A stretch of 64,000 nt of DNA from Flaccisagitta enflata. Its lineage: Eukaryota; Chaetognatha; Sagittoidea; Aphragmophora. The stretch spans positions 60,264,001-60,328,000 of the forward strand of contig OZ231126.1 of NCBI GenBank assembly GCA_965153355.1, written 5' to 3'. Numbering within the stretch: the first letter of the stretch is position 1; the number at the start of each line of letters is the position of its first letter. The notes below the pieces were generated by a model. The model saw only the letters and a program-made list of their open reading frames with translations. It was not told the DNA's origin and did not search any database. Positions 10,655 to 21,895 of this stretch are shown here, one piece after another. The position numbers and the translations under genes are program-made.

Positions 10655-12296
10655 CGGAAATTGCGCCCAACGACTCGAAAATCGCGCCCACAGACTCGAA
10701 AATCGCGCCCACAGACTCGAAAATCGTGCCCACAGACTCAAAAATCGCGCCCACAGACTCGAAAATCGCGCCCACAGACTCGAAAATCGCGCCCACAGAC
10801 TCGAAAATTGCGCCCACAGACTCGAAAATTGAGACCACACACTCAGAAATCGAGACCACAGACTCGGAAATCGAGACCACAGACTTGGAAATCGAGACCA
10901 CAGACTCAAAAATCGCGCCCACAGACTCAAAAATCGAGACCACAGACTCGAAAATCGCTCCCACAGACTCGAAAATCGCGCCCACAGACTCGAAAATCGC
11001 TCCAAAGACTCAAAAATCGCGCCCACAGACTCGAAAATCGCGCCCACAGACTCGAAAATCGCGCCCACAGACTGGAAAATCGAGACCACAGACTCGGAAA
11101 TCGAGACCACAGACTCGGAAATCGAGACCACAGACTCGGAAATCGAGACCACAGACTCGGAAATCGAGACCACAGACTCGGAAATCAAGACCACAGACTC
11201 GGAAATCAAGACCACAGACTCGGAAATCGAGACCAATGACTCGGAAATCGAGACCACTGACTCGGAAATCGAGACCACTGACTCGGAAATCGAGACCGCA
11301 GACTCGGAAATCCAGACCTCAGACTCGGAAATCCAGACCACAGACTCGGAAATCGAGACCACAGACTCGGAAATCAAGAACACAGACTCGGAAATCGAGA
11401 CCACAGACTCGGAAATCCAGACCACAGACTCGGAAATCCAGACCACAGACTCGGAAATCCAGAATACGGACTCGGAAATCAAACCACAGACTCGGAAATT
11501 GAGACCACAGACTCGGAAATCGAGACCACAGACTCGGAAATCGAGACCACAGACTAGGAAATCGAGACCACAGACTCGGTAATCGAGACCACAGACTCGG
11601 AAATTGAGACCACCGACTCGGAAATCGAGACCACCGACTCGGAAATTAAGACCACCGACTCGGAAATCGAGACCACCGACTCGGAAATCGAGGCCATCTA
11701 CTCGTCAATCGAGACCACCGACTCGGAAATCGAGCCCATAGACTAGTAAATCCAGACCACAGACTCGGAAATCGAGACCACAAACTCGGAAATTGAGACC
11801 ACAGACTCGGAAATCGAGAACACAGACTCGGAAATTGAGACCACAGACCCGGAAATTGAGACCACAGACCCGGAAATTCAGACCACAGACTCGGAAATTG
11901 AGACCACAGACTCGGAAATTGAGACCACAGACTCGGAAATTGAGACCACAGACTAGGAAATTGAGACCACAGACTCGGAAATTGAGACCACAGACTCGGA
12001 AATCGAGAGCACAGACTCGTAAATGGAAACCTCAGAATTGGAAATTGAGACCACAGACTCGTAAATTGTGACCACACTCTTAAATCGAGACCACAGACTT
12101 GTAAATCGAGACCACAGACTAGTAAATCCAGACCACAGACTAGTAAATCCAGACCACAAACTCGGAAATCGAGACCACAGACTCGTAAATTGAGACCACA
12201 GACTCGTAAATTGAGACCACAGACTCGTAAATGGAAACCTCAGAATCGGAAATTGAGACTACTGACTCGGAAATTGAGACCACTGACTTGGATATC
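10655..12296. repeat. 21-bp minisatellite array
   Basis: About 78 tandem copies of a 21-bp unit. The first 400 bp are mainly the GACTCGAAAATCGCGCCCAC type. The rest are mainly GACTCGGAAATCGAGACCAC, with AAATTGAGACC and GTAAATCCAGACC variants toward the end. Because 21 is divisible by three, long frames of seven-residue repeats (TDSKIAP, RPQTRKS and reverse-strand equivalents) are open on both strands. I regard these as artefacts. Confidence 0.97.
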
Positions 12297-12440
12297 AAGT
12301 GAGCAAGCGAGGGAGCAAGCGAGTGAGCGAGAAAGCGAGGGAGCAAATGAGGGAGCGAGGGAGCAAAGAGTGTAGCAAAGCAGTTGGCTGCAAAAGCGAG
12401 TGAGTGGTGCGAGCGAACAAAGCGAGCGACCAAGTGGCCC
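12297..12440. repeat. GAGC/GAGG-rich degenerate tandem
   Basis: Short GAGCAAGCGAGGGAGCGAG-type units directly abut the end of the 21-bp array. Positions 12,441-13,200 hold only a duplicated CATTTGCTCTCTGACTT-like word near 12,590 and 12,630 and nothing else recognised. Confidence 0.85.
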
Positions 12441-13205
12441 TTACTGAACAAGATGTCTAGAACAAGATGTTTAAAACAAGTCAATGTCAGATTACATGAT
12501 GACTAGAAATGCCCCTTCCATGGAGGAGCTTAGCACTCAACTAAAAAGATGCTTTAGCTCATTTATCTTTTAGCGGACACATTTGCATGTGCATTTGCTC
12601 TCTTGACTTTTTACATTTAAGTAACAAATGCATTTGCTCTCTGACTTATTACTCTGACTTAACACTCAATTCGCAAACATGAGCTTTGAAAAGCTGATTT
12701 GAGCTCTCAAGGTAGGGAAGTCAACTTGGGTTGGTTCCTCGAAAGTGCGAGAGAAAATGCGATGTCGGAATTTTCTCCCTGCGTTAGAATAGATCCCATG
12801 CGACAAATATGAAAGAATATTGTCCAAATGCAATGAATTTCATTCGTTTTTGGCCAAAATCATGTCCCGGTCATTTTTTTTCTTCAAAAAAATTGTATAA
12901 GTAATCAAAGAAATAAGGAAGCTTAGAATAAAGGGTTGTTACGGCTCAACTTAGGCGATGTGAGGTAACGTGAGCTGCATGTTATATCCCCAGAGTATGA
13001 CCAATTCAAATCTGTTTTCATTTTTACTCCACGACAACGCGCGTTGACGCGATAAAAAAAAGAAACAGCCTATGACTTTGCAAAAGCTACAACCAAATTG
13101 TCACAAATCAACAAGATAATCTCGTAATCAATGTTTTGTGCGCAGTCAAGAAGGATCAAATCAAAGGCAAAAGTAACAAGACTCTGATATCGAAGCACCA
13201 TAAAC

Positions 13206-13712
13206 AACTGCCACAAAAAGAAAACACAACAAAGCAACTACAATAACAATGACAACAACAACAACAAGGGCATTAACAACAACAACAACAATGCAAACAG
13301 CAACAATAACAATGCAAACAACAACAATGCAGACAACAAAGAGAACAATAACATTAATAAGAACAACAAAAACATCAATCAAAACAACGAGATCAATAAC
13401 AATGACTACTACAGCAAATACAAAAATTATAAAAACAATAATAGCAACAACAACAACAACAACAGTAACAACCACAACGACGACAATGACAACAACAACG
13501 ACAACAACGATGACAACGACATCAACGACATCAACGACAACAACATCAATGACAACGACAACGACAACAACAATGACAATGATGACAATGACAATAACAA
13601 CGACAGCAACAACAACAATGACAACAATAACAACATCAATGACAACAACAACAACAACAATGACAACAACAACAAGGGCATTAACAACAACAATGACAAC
13701 AACAACGAGAGA
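13206..13712. repeat. Imperfect AAC/GAC trinucleotide tract
   Basis: About 500 bp of CAA/ACA/ATG/ACG triplets, ending in a short GA run. The threonine-rich and valine-rich open frames come from the 3-bp period. ATGACAACGAC blocks recur as higher-order units. Confidence 0.95.
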
Positions 13713-13919
13713 GAGGAGAGACAATCAGCTTCAGTGTACAGGGTGTTCAATCTCAAAGTGGGAAAAGTAAAAAGCCTACATTTCTAAACGCACTTGGTCA
13801 GTGAATTCAAACCATTTTTCTCTTGTAGTATTACATTTGACGTTTTTAGTCGCGTGCACGCGACTCTATAACCCGCTCTGTCGGTCCGTCGGTGGGTCCG
13901 TAACACTTAGCTTTTTTTC

Positions 13920-14165
13920 GTCGTTTTACGTCATTTTAGGGTATTTTACGTCATTTTAAGTCATTTTATGTCATTTTAAGTCATTCTCAGTTAATTTTTG
14001 TCACTTAAGTCATTTTATCATTATTTGTCATTTTTGTCATTTTATGTTATTATGAGTCATTTTAAGTCATTCTTAGCCATTCTAAGTTATTTTAAGTCAT
14101 TTTAAGTCATTATAAATCATTACAAGTCATTCTAAGTCATTCTCAGTCACTCTAAGTTATTTTTG
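13920..14165. repeat. GTCATTTTAA-type minisatellite (10-11 bp)
   Basis: About 20 units of AAGTCATTTT with substitutions. Around 14,165-14,430 it grades into longer TTTTGGTCATTT-like units. Confidence 0.9.
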
Positions 14166-14429
14166 GCTTTTGTAGTTTTTAGTAACACTTTGTTTTTTTG
14201 CGTTGTTTTTGATCAATTTGGGTCGTCTGGAGTTATTTTGAGTCATTATTTTGTTGTTTTTGGTCATGTTTAGTTGCTTTTGGTCATTCCTGGTTGCTTT
14301 TAGTCATTTTAGGTCATTTTTGATCATTTACGTCACTTTGCTAATTTAAGTCATTTGTGTCTTTTTTGGGCATTTTAAGTCATTTTGGAAGATTTCAAGT
14401 CATTTTTGGTCATCTAACATGGTTTTTGG

Positions 14430-14640
14430 TATGTTTTGGTCTTTTATGTTTTTTGGTTTTTTGGTTTTTTGGTTTTTTGGTTTTTTGGTTTTTGGTTTTT
14501 GGTTTTTTAGTTTTTTTGTTTTTTTGTTTTTTGTTTTTGGGTTTTTTGTTATTTTGTTTTTTTGTTTTTTTCATTTTTTGGTCATCTAGGTTTTTTGGTA
14601 TGTTTTGGTCATTTTTGTTTTTGGGTATGTTTTGGTCATA
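14430..14640. repeat. TTTTTTGG-type minisatellite
   Basis: Runs of T6 alternate with GG or G. The F/W/L-rich frame through it is an artefact. Confidence 0.9.
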
Positions 14641-14644
14641 TGTC

Positions 14645-15160
14645 GCATTTCAAGTCTGCTGGTTTAAGTCTGCTGGTTTTAGTCTGCTGGTTTAAGTCTG
14701 CTGGTTTAGGTCTGCTGGTTTAGGTCTGCTGGTTTAGGTCTGCTGGTTCAAGTCTGCTGGTTCAAGTGTGCTGGTTCAAGTGTGCTGGTTCAAGTGTGCT
14801 GGTTCAAGTGTGCTGGTTTAAGTCTGCTGGTTTAAGTCTGCTGGTTTAAGTTGGCTGGTTTAGGTTGGCTGGTTTAGGTTGGCTGGTTTGAGATGGCTGA
14901 TTTAGGTCTGTTGGTTTAGGTCTGCAGGTTTAAGTCTGCAGGTTTAAATCTGCTGATTTAAGTCTGCTGGTTTAATTCTGCTGGTTTAAGTCTGCTGGTT
15001 TAAGTCTGCTGGTTTAAGTCTGCTGGTTTAAGTCTGCTGGTTTAAGTCTGCTGGTTCAAGTCTGCTGGTTCAAGTCTGCTGGTTCAAGTCTGCTGGTTTA
15101 GGTCTGCTGGTTTAAGTCTGCTGGTTTGAGTCTGCTGGTTTAAGTCTGCTGGTTTAAGTC
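14645..15160. repeat. 14-bp minisatellite CTGCTGGTTTAAGT
   Basis: About 36 copies. Variants are GGTTCAAGTG, GGTTTAGGT and GGCTGGTTT. Confidence 0.95.
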
Positions 15161-15650
15161 TGGTTTAAGTCTAGTTTAAGTCTGGTTTCAGTCTGGTTTA
15201 AGTCTGGTTTAAGTCTGGTTTAAGTCTGGTTTAAGTCTGGTTTAAGCCTGGTTTATGTATGGTTTAGTCTGGTTTTGTATGGTTTGAGTCTGGTTTAAGT
15301 CTGGTTTGAGTCTGGTTTGAGTCTGGCTTGAGTCTGGCTTGAGTCTGGCTTGAGTCTGGCTTAAGTCTGGTTTAAGTCTGGTTTAAGTCTGGTTTAAGTC
15401 TGGTTTAAGTCTGGTTCATGTCTGGTTCATGTCTGGTTTAGGTCTGGGTTAGGTCTGGTTTATGTCTGGTTTAGGTCTGGTTTAGGTCTGGTTTAAGTCT
15501 GGTTTTGGTCTGGTAACGGTCTGGTTTTGGTCTGGTTTTGGTCTGGTTTCGGTCTGGTTTAATTCTGGTTTGAGTCTGGTTTGAGTCTGGTTTGAGTCTG
15601 GTTTGAGTCTGGTTTGGGTCTGGTTTGGGTCTGGTTTAAGTCTGATTTTC
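15150..15650. repeat. 11-bp minisatellite CTGGTTTAAGT
   Basis: About 45 copies, abutting the 14-bp array. The 11-bp unit equals the 14-bp unit minus one CTG, so the second array probably arose from the first by loss of one triplet. Confidence 0.95.
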
Positions 15651-16564
15651 GATAAAAAGATACAATGAGGAGTCAGGTCAGTTCAGTTATTTTTGTCCTG
15701 CACGCGACTTATAGGTGTTGGCCTTGTTTATGTACAAATTTCATTGGTCTAGCTTAAATAGTTTGTCCACAACATCAATTTGAAGTAAAACAAGTATTTA
15801 CAGTTGAGGCTCAAAAACTCAATGTTTTTATCAACACCATTTTTCAATATCTTGCCTGTAAATCTCAAACTGGCTTGATAATCGGTGCCAGATGTGAACA
15901 TTTTCAAATTATACTTTATTTGAGACCAATCTGGCATTGGTAGCTCAAACCGTTTAGCAATTAGAGCAATTTCAAGAAAAACAATCATGATTAAAAGAAG
16001 AGTTTTTTAGCTCAAACTTCATACACTTGTTTGAAATCACTGACTAGTTGCGTTTAGGAATGTAAGCTTTTTACTTTTCCCACTTTGAGATTGAACACGG
16101 GGTAGTCATCATCCAATTCTACTTGCTTGTCATATGAATTCATCATTATTCATGGTTGGGCCTTTTCCAATTATTTGTTCAAAATTGCTGTTAGTGTTAA
16201 ATGCCTTTTTTGAAAATGGACATTTTACCTTTTCCCCCAATAAAAACAATATTTTTGGTCTTTTTGGCAAATCTTGTCCATTGATTAGCCCAAGTAGAGA
16301 GTGACAGTGATCGAGAAAAATTAGGCAGAAACACCCAAGAGGGCGATTTTACAACTTTTTAGTCACAATGACATAAAAAACAAAAAAAAGTGTGTTACAA
16401 GGTATCAAATGAAAGTCCTTGCAATACTGCATCGACTCATACCGGTCATGAGGGGTTTGGAGAAAAAAAAATTTCTTTGTTTACATTGCTACTCAAGGGC
16501 TAAATCCAGGTTTGAAAGGGCTAATTTGAGGGCTCAGAGGGCCAGAATCAGGCCTGAGAGTGCA

Positions 16565-16679
16565 GACTTGAAGCCCCAATGGCCAAGGGGGGGGGGGGAC
16601 GGACAGAAGGACGGACATTTCAAAATTCCCCCGTGTGTCCTACAGTACATCGGCACTTTGGGGCCGCTGCCCAAAAAGG

Positions 16680-16680
<1 letters not shown>
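16565..16680. repeat. Family C fragment (right end)
   Basis: It has a poly-G and GGACGGACAGAAGGACGGAC block, then CCTACAGTACATCGGCACTTTGGGGCCGCTGCCCAAAAAGG in short pieces. This is the right terminus of family C. Confidence 0.7.
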
Positions 16681-16727
<47 letters not shown>

Positions 16728-16742
16728 CGTTGATGTTGTCGT
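16679..16742. repeat. (GTT)n microsatellite
   Basis: About 20 GTT/TTG triplets, ending with GTCGTTGATGTTGTCG. The poly-L, poly-V, poly-N and poly-Q frames are artefacts. Positions 16,103-16,560 and 16,750-17,030 show nothing recognisable. Confidence 0.95.
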
Positions 16743-17034
16743 TGGCCTCCATAGGTTTCCCCATTGCCAACGGAGCCATAACGTGAGGGATAGAAGTTGG
16801 GAATAGGTTTGGTTGATTTAGCTAGTACATATGACGGCAATTTTTTGAAGGAAAATGTGTTTATCCATTCTTTTTGCATCATTATCAGAAAAATAATGAA
16901 GCTGGATTGCTTTCAATAGAAAAATTCTCTTTAAAGACACTTTGTGCATAAATTTTTATAATATTCTGACTTAAAATGTAATTTGAACTATATGATTCAC
17001 ATGACTAGAAGCAAAAAGATGCTTTTTAATAAAG

Positions 17035-17278
17035 TTCTCTTTACACTTTTTTTTATTTTCTGAAGTCGAAATTTTAAGAAAGCTAAATACCGAGAAATTT
17101 TGCATTTTGAAAAACAAAGTTCTTTCTTTTATTGATTCAAAAGGAGAACTTTGTTTGTTTTTTTTTCATTCTTTAATTTCCTATGCAAATTCAGAATTTT
17201 GACCAGCCCCTTATCGGTATCCAAAAATAGAATAAGTAAAAATTTTCCAAAAAAATTTGGTAATATTGCCGAAACTTA
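17035..17278. mobile_element. Foldback element family K, copy 2
   Basis: A diverged copy of the element at 2,525-2,765. AGTCGAAATTTTAAG pairs with TTCAGAATTTTGACC, and ACAAAGTTCT pairs with AGAACTTTGT at the centre. Confidence 0.65.
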
Positions 17279-17476
17279 GTCCTCTTTCTACATAAATGCA
17301 ATTTTTTTTTTTAATATTACGTCTGAGCCATTACAATCTTTTTCATTCCGTTTTGTTTTTTGCATTTTCATTTATACGTTTCTTCAGTGTTGAAACACAA
17401 ATGTTGCCTTCGGAGGGACGCCGTCATATTCTCATTTCTTGGCTAACCTCTGTCTCTGAGAAGATTCTATTGTGCC

Positions 17477-17479
<3 letters not shown>

Positions 17480-17531
<52 letters not shown>
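17480..17531. repeat. (GA)n microsatellite
   Basis: About 50 bp of GA dinucleotides. Confidence 0.95.
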
Positions 17532-17532
<1 letters not shown>

Positions 17533-17638
17533 AAAACACAGAGAAAAGTTAAGGACTTGATGTCACTCGGATTTCATAATTTTTCAAATTGGCGGTTAAC
17601 GGACCTATTTCGAGACCTCTGCTCTTTGCTTCTCCATC

Positions 17639-17857
<219 letters not shown>

Positions 17858-17944
17858 CAACTTGAAGGTTCGAATTGGAATATGTGTGGGGAAAATTTCC
17901 TATGAAATCATTGCCGACACTCAGGTTTGAAGAAGAATATTATA

Positions 17945-18299
17945 CCACTCGACTCAAAAAAAAAAAGACGCACCTGTTTATAGATTGATAAAAATTAATT
18001 GAAACTTTTTTCAAAGAAGACATTTTGACAGATTTTCGAAATATCTTTTAATTTAGACTAATCCCAGTTCTGTAGCTCAAAGAGAAGAACAAATTTGCTA
18101 AAACGCACTGAAATGGGCAACGTTTTCATTCAAACTAATGCCATTTCTAAACAAAAAAAGATAGCAATACCAGATTGGCGCCAAATAAAAGAACTTTTGA
18201 AGGGCTTTAAAATGACCTAAGATTTTGATAGGTTTTTCTTTGATTCATAGGTAAAATTAGCCATCCAAAAGTGCGTCTTTTTTTTTTTCAGTCGTATGG
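17945..18299. mobile_element. TA-flanked MITE of 355 bp
   Basis: The left end CCACTCGACTC plus an A run and GACGCAC pairs with the right end GTGCGTC plus a T run and AGTCGTATGG. TA lies directly outside both ends (17,943-17,944 and 18,300-18,301). The interior shares AGCTCAAA / CAGATTGGCGCCAAAT words with family G and repeat S. Confidence 0.85.
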
Positions 18300-18329
18300 T
18301 ACCTTAGATCTTGAGTTCTCCAGGTTTGA

Positions 18330-18956
18330 ACAAGACAACAAGGCTGGATCCATCCAGTCACGTATGGGTAGGTAGAGCAAGAAAAGGAGTTTTTCGCACT
18401 TTTTAGTAGCTGACACGCGACTATACACCTTGCCGTGTCGGTTGTTAGGTCGGTCGGTCCATCCGCCCATCACATATATGAATTCCGAGCGGTTTTTGGG
18501 CAGCAGCCCCGAAGGGGACAATGTCCTGTAGAACACAGGGGACTTCCGTTCATTCGTTTGTTTATCCGTTTGTCCCCCCAGGCCCTCTCAGGCCTGAAAT
18601 CAGACCTCTTAGGCCTTAAATCTGCCCTCTCAGGCCCTTCATCTGGCCTTTCAGGCCTGAAATTTGCCCTCTCAGGCCTTGAATCTTCCCTCTCAGGCCG
18701 GAAATCTGCTCTCCCAGGCCTTGAATCTGCCCTCTCAGATTCAAGGCCTGGGAGGGCAGATTTCAGGCCTGAGACTGAGTTCTACAGGACATCGTCCCCT
18801 TTGGAGCTGCTGCCGTGCTTCCTCTCATTCTGATTCACAACCATGCAAAGCAGGGCAACGGGTATCGCTGACCATATATTTTCCTTGGGCGACTGGTTGC
18901 ATTACTGCTCCTGCCTAACCTTCCGCGACTGGATTGCCGTGTATCCGGCCTTGTCC
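18330..18956. repeat. Two family B copies in inverted arrangement, one carrying a family C element
   Basis: A short plus copy (18,335-18,402) begins CAACAAGGCTGGATCC. It is followed by a minus copy beginning GACACGCGACTATACACC with GGTCGGTCGGTCC and ending GTGTATCCGGCCTTGTCC. The minus copy is split by a family C element at about 18,495-18,880. A further plus-strand terminal fragment lies at 18,960-19,032 (GGACCAACGGACGGACG ... GCAACTAAAAAG). Confidence 0.7.
18495..18880. mobile_element. Family C inverted-repeat element with internal minisatellite
   Basis: The left side is GGGCAGCAGCCCCGAAGGGG then ACAATGTCCTGTAGAACACAGG. The right side is TCTACAGGACATCGTCCCCT then TTGGAGCTGCTGCC and GGGCAACGGGTATCGCTGACC. 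Between them are seven or eight 21-22-bp units of CCCTCTCAGGCCTGAAATCT, with an inversion near 18,735. Confidence 0.75.
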
Positions 18957-19154
18957 AACTCGATGACCCTCGATGGACCAACGGACGGACGTAGACCACA
19001 CCTCTTACATAGTTGCTAATCCGCAACTAAAAAGAGAGAAACCGCGCGTGAGAGAGAGAACGTTGAGCGTGTGTTTGCCGGACAGATAACAAAGCGAAAC
19101 ATGAATGCCGCAAAATCGTCTTAAATACTTAGTGGTTTTACGCACCACGCAGTT

Positions 19155-19325
19155 AACGAGCGCCCAGTCGTTCGTGAATCATGAATGTTTGTGAATCGCG
19201 AACATTTGTGAGTCACGAACATTCGTAAATCGATCACGAACATTCTTAAATCGATCACGAACGTTCATATATCACGAATGTTCGTAAATCAAAAACGTTC
19301 TTGAATCAAAAAATTTTGTCAAACA
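19155..19325. repeat. Short tandem of CGAACATTCGTAAAT-type units
   Basis: About eight degenerate 20-22-bp units. The core CGAATGTTCG is palindromic, so the array could form successive small hairpins. Confidence 0.85.
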
Positions 19326-19344
19326 TTAAGTTATTCAGACTGAT

Positions 19345-19640
19345 TTTTAGTTGCGGACACGCAACTCTATAAGAGGCTTTGTCCATCCGTTGGTCCGTCG
19401 GTCCGTCGGTCCGTTGGTCCGTGAACACGAGTCAAAAAAGTGCGAAAACGAACATTTTAGATGCATTTTGTGTAGATGAGTGGGGGACTTGGGGTTGGAT
19501 GCCCCTGCCCACCCGTCCACAACGATATTGTGACCCCGCGTCACTTGTTAAGTGCGTCCTCGCACTTCTATAAGTGGTGATGTCCGTCGGTTGGTTGGTT
19601 GGTTGGTTGGTCGGTCGGTCGGTTACGCAAACGTTTGAAA
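19345..19640 (-). repeat. Family B copy plus adjoining fragment
   Basis: It reads TTTTAGTTGCGGACACGCAACTCTATAAG in pieces, then GTTGGTCCGTCGGTCCG. This subfamily has GGGGACTTGGGGTTGGATGC and CCCTGCCCACCCGTCC in the middle. A second terminal piece (AAGTGCGTCCTCGCACTT, GTTGGTTGGTTGGTCGG) follows at 19,550-19,640. Related copies are at 20,236-20,435 and 39,916-40,105. Confidence 0.75.
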
Positions 19641-19704
19641 TGCGCAAAATGGCTCGTAACGCTCAAAACGCGTATCTCTTCATTCCCATCACCTTTCATC
19701 CCTT

Positions 19705-19865
19705 ACCACATTCATTTTAATTCATTCATTCACTCATTCATTCATTCATTCATTCATTAATTCATTCATTCATTCATTCCTTCGTCCATTCATTCCTTCG
19801 TCCATTCATTCCTTCGTCCATTCATTCCTTTGTCCATTCATTCATTCATTCATTCATTCATCAAA
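19705..19865. repeat. (ATTC)n tetranucleotide tract
   Basis: About 40 units of CATT/ATTC. An embedded tandem of ATTCCTTCGTCCATTC occurs three to four times. Confidence 0.95.
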
Positions 19866-20235
19866 AACTTTCATTCACAAATTCTGAATCAAGCGAGGCG
19901 CACTTATTGGCCTTCATTTGGCCTTGTTTTTTCTAAGCGTTTTTTTAAGCGTATAAAAGCTTGCATAAGAGGTGTGCAAATGAGGAGATGAGAAAGCGAT
20001 TAAATGCTGAACTAATACGCGATTCTGCAAATGCAAAAATCAGCAAGCTTACAAATGCACGTACAAGCAAACGTGCAACTGAATGCACAAACGAGCGTGT
20101 AAATGCATGCATTAGGATTACCGCCCTGTCTAACCTCGTTGTAAACAGCCAACATCCACCCATATAACTGCCTCTGCCCTCTTGCGATACTACCCATGCT
20201 CATCTGTAAAGCATTGGTCTGTTATCCCTCCTCGT

Positions 20236-20435
20236 TTATAGCCACGTACTTGCGACTTTCCGTCAGTCTGTAGGTCCATCCGTCTGGGATGATCGAGTTG
20301 AAAATTGTGAAAATGCGCAATTGCCATGAGTTAAGTTACTGCGGTTGCGTGCATATGTTGAAGGGGGTGTGGCACAGGGTTGAATACCCCTGCCCACCCG
20401 TCCAGGATGACATTATATCCAGGCCGTTTAAATAG
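20236..20435 (-). repeat. Family B copy, subfamily with GGTTGAATACCCC
   Basis: It carries CACGTACTTGCGAC, GTCTGTAGGTCCATCCGTC and TTGAATACCCCTGCCCACCC in the family B order. The 5' end is missing. Confidence 0.6.
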
Positions 20436-20524
20436 ATTTCTGGACAGAGCCTGTCGGGCTCTCTCTGCACAATATTGCAAAACCCGACGAAAAAACAGCC
20501 AGCCCGATACATTGTTTTTTTGAC

Positions 20525-21175
20525 TTTTGACTAATTTGGGCATGTTAATATGGCCCGATCATCATAAAATTCTAGGTGATAGTAATAAATGACGTTGAAA
20601 ATTTAGAGTAAAAACTTCATGAATATCGAACTAGTTTTAGGGGGTTAAATGATTGTTTTTTTGCCTTTGGTACCCCCAAAATAACTATTATCAGGCCTTT
20701 TGGACATTAATTTAAGCCTTCAAACTGAAATTTTTCTTGTTACACTAGACCAAATGTGATTGATGATTATAAAAACATGTGAACTCTGAAGCACAGGTGG
20801 TTTACAGGAGAGGTGTTACCTTCCAGTTGCCGAAACTTATGATTTTTTAACATTTTGCACATGATAGCGATTTCAATTCATTTTCTTTTTGGCAGGCAAA
20901 AAATGCTAAACAAGGGCTGAATTTTTTTTTTGAGATCATCAACGACCCCAACAAAATTTTTTGGGTCATGGTTGACCCCTCCCTTACATAATTTGGCATT
21001 GTCCCCACATAGAAGTTGATCTTTCAAAAATTCGATATGTCGATTTTCAACTTTCAAGTCTAATTTGGGCATCTTAACATTGTCCAAATGTCATGAGATT
21101 CTAGATGGTGGAAGTACATGATGTAAATAAGCTACAGTTCAAATTTCATCAAAATCGGACAAGGTTAAGGGGGGT
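20525..21175. repeat. Pair of diverged direct repeats about 525 bp apart
   Basis: Blocks at 20,525-20,650 and 21,050-21,175 share the order CTAATTTGGGCAT, TTAA(C)AT, a CATNA(A/G)ATTCTAG step, AAATTTCATCAA/AACTTCATGAA and a G-rich end. Similarity is moderate and could be two copies of one dispersed element. Positions 21,180-21,590 hold nothing recognised. Confidence 0.4.
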
Positions 21176-21589
21176 AAAAGTCTCTCCCAGTGCATGAAAT
21201 AATTTCAGAAAATGGCATATTTTTTTTAACCCTGCATAAAAAGCACTATAACTCAAAAATGGTTGGAAATATCAATTCGAAACCAATTTTTTTCGATTCC
21301 TCAGGCAATTTTGCATCGATTTACCTATTTGGTAAAATTTTTTTACAATTTCTACTATTTTTTATAAATTTTTCTTGAAAAAGTGTCCCTTTGAAAAATG
21401 AACAAAGAGATCTCGACGTTTTTCAATGTTTGAAGCCGGTAAAATGAGTTGAAACTGGGCCAAAAAGTGTCATTCTTACCAGATAATGTACTCAGCATGT
21501 CTCTGGAGTTAGTTTCTGACAAGTATAGGACTTTTTGACCAAATTCGATGAATACATTTTATAACCCTACTTTAGGGCAGCGGTTCAGT

Positions 21590-21765
21590 AGAGGCCCAAA
21601 TCCCAGCTTTGTTGCCCTAATTCAAGCTTAAGGCAAAATTCTAAGAATTTAGGCCCAAATTTTAGCCTGGACTCCCGCCTTTGATGCCCAATAGAAATCC
21701 CAGATTTTATGCCCAGATAAGAATTCCAGCTTTGCCCAAATCCCAGCCTCAAAGCCCAGATCACA
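21590..21765. repeat. AGGCCCAAATCCCAGC-type degenerate minisatellite
   Basis: Degenerate 20-25-bp units of GCCCAAATCCCAGCTTT are present. The same motif fills the interior of family D elements (for example 42,075-42,155 and 61,560-61,690). Confidence 0.75.
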
Positions 21766-21767
21766 TA

Positions 21768-21895
21768 CAGTAGATTCCGTCTAGACTTGAGATAACGGGG
21801 GCAAGCATTGAGGAAAGACAACTGAAACCAGAGAGTGATATTTGAAATATAGACTAAGAAAAGGATGCTTTATTTTCCATGATAGCTAGTTGCTA
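21768..21895. mobile_element. Left fragment of a foldback element split by the outer giant element
   Basis: It begins after TA with CAGTAGATTCCGTCTAGACT. It matches the intact foldback element at 52,835-53,397 from its left end as far as GCTAGTTGC plus TA. The missing remainder (433 bp) is at 60,919-61,351. Joined, they make 561 bp against 563 bp for the intact copy. Confidence 0.9.

Larger units (their letters stand above)
13843..15729 (-). repeat. Family B copy expanded by stacked minisatellites
   Basis: The left end is TTTTTAGTCGCGTGCACGCGAC followed by CTGTCGGTCCGTCGGTGGG. The right side has CCTGCACGCGACTTATAGG and GGCCTTGTTT. The interior, usually about 150-200 bp in this family, is replaced by about 1.75 kb of tandem arrays (listed separately). 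Confidence 0.75.
13739..16102. mobile_element. TA-flanked inverted-repeat element G2 carrying a family B insertion
   Basis: The left end CAGGGTGTTCAATCTCAAAG and the right end CTTTGAGATTGAACACGGGG are complementary over about 60-90 bp, and TA flanks both sides. Removing the family B block (13,843-15,729) leaves an element of about 480 bp. Its inner arms match the G element at 529-1,785. Confidence 0.8.

Noticed and set aside
10585-11502. 305-codon frame with TDSKIAP / RPQTRKS repeats
   Set aside because: The 21-bp minisatellite keeps frames open on both strands. The apparent repeat protein follows from the period.
10655-12296. CRISPR-like array of regular 21-bp repeats
   Set aside because: The units are contiguous, with no unique spacers, in a eukaryotic repeat context. 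It is an ordinary minisatellite.
13161-13770. Threonine-rich and valine-rich frames of 170-190 codons
   Set aside because: An imperfect AAC/GAC trinucleotide tract explains them.
14357-14695. Hydrophobic F/W/L-rich 112-codon frame resembling a membrane protein
   Set aside because: It lies entirely in TTTTTTGG and GGTCATTT minisatellite sequence.
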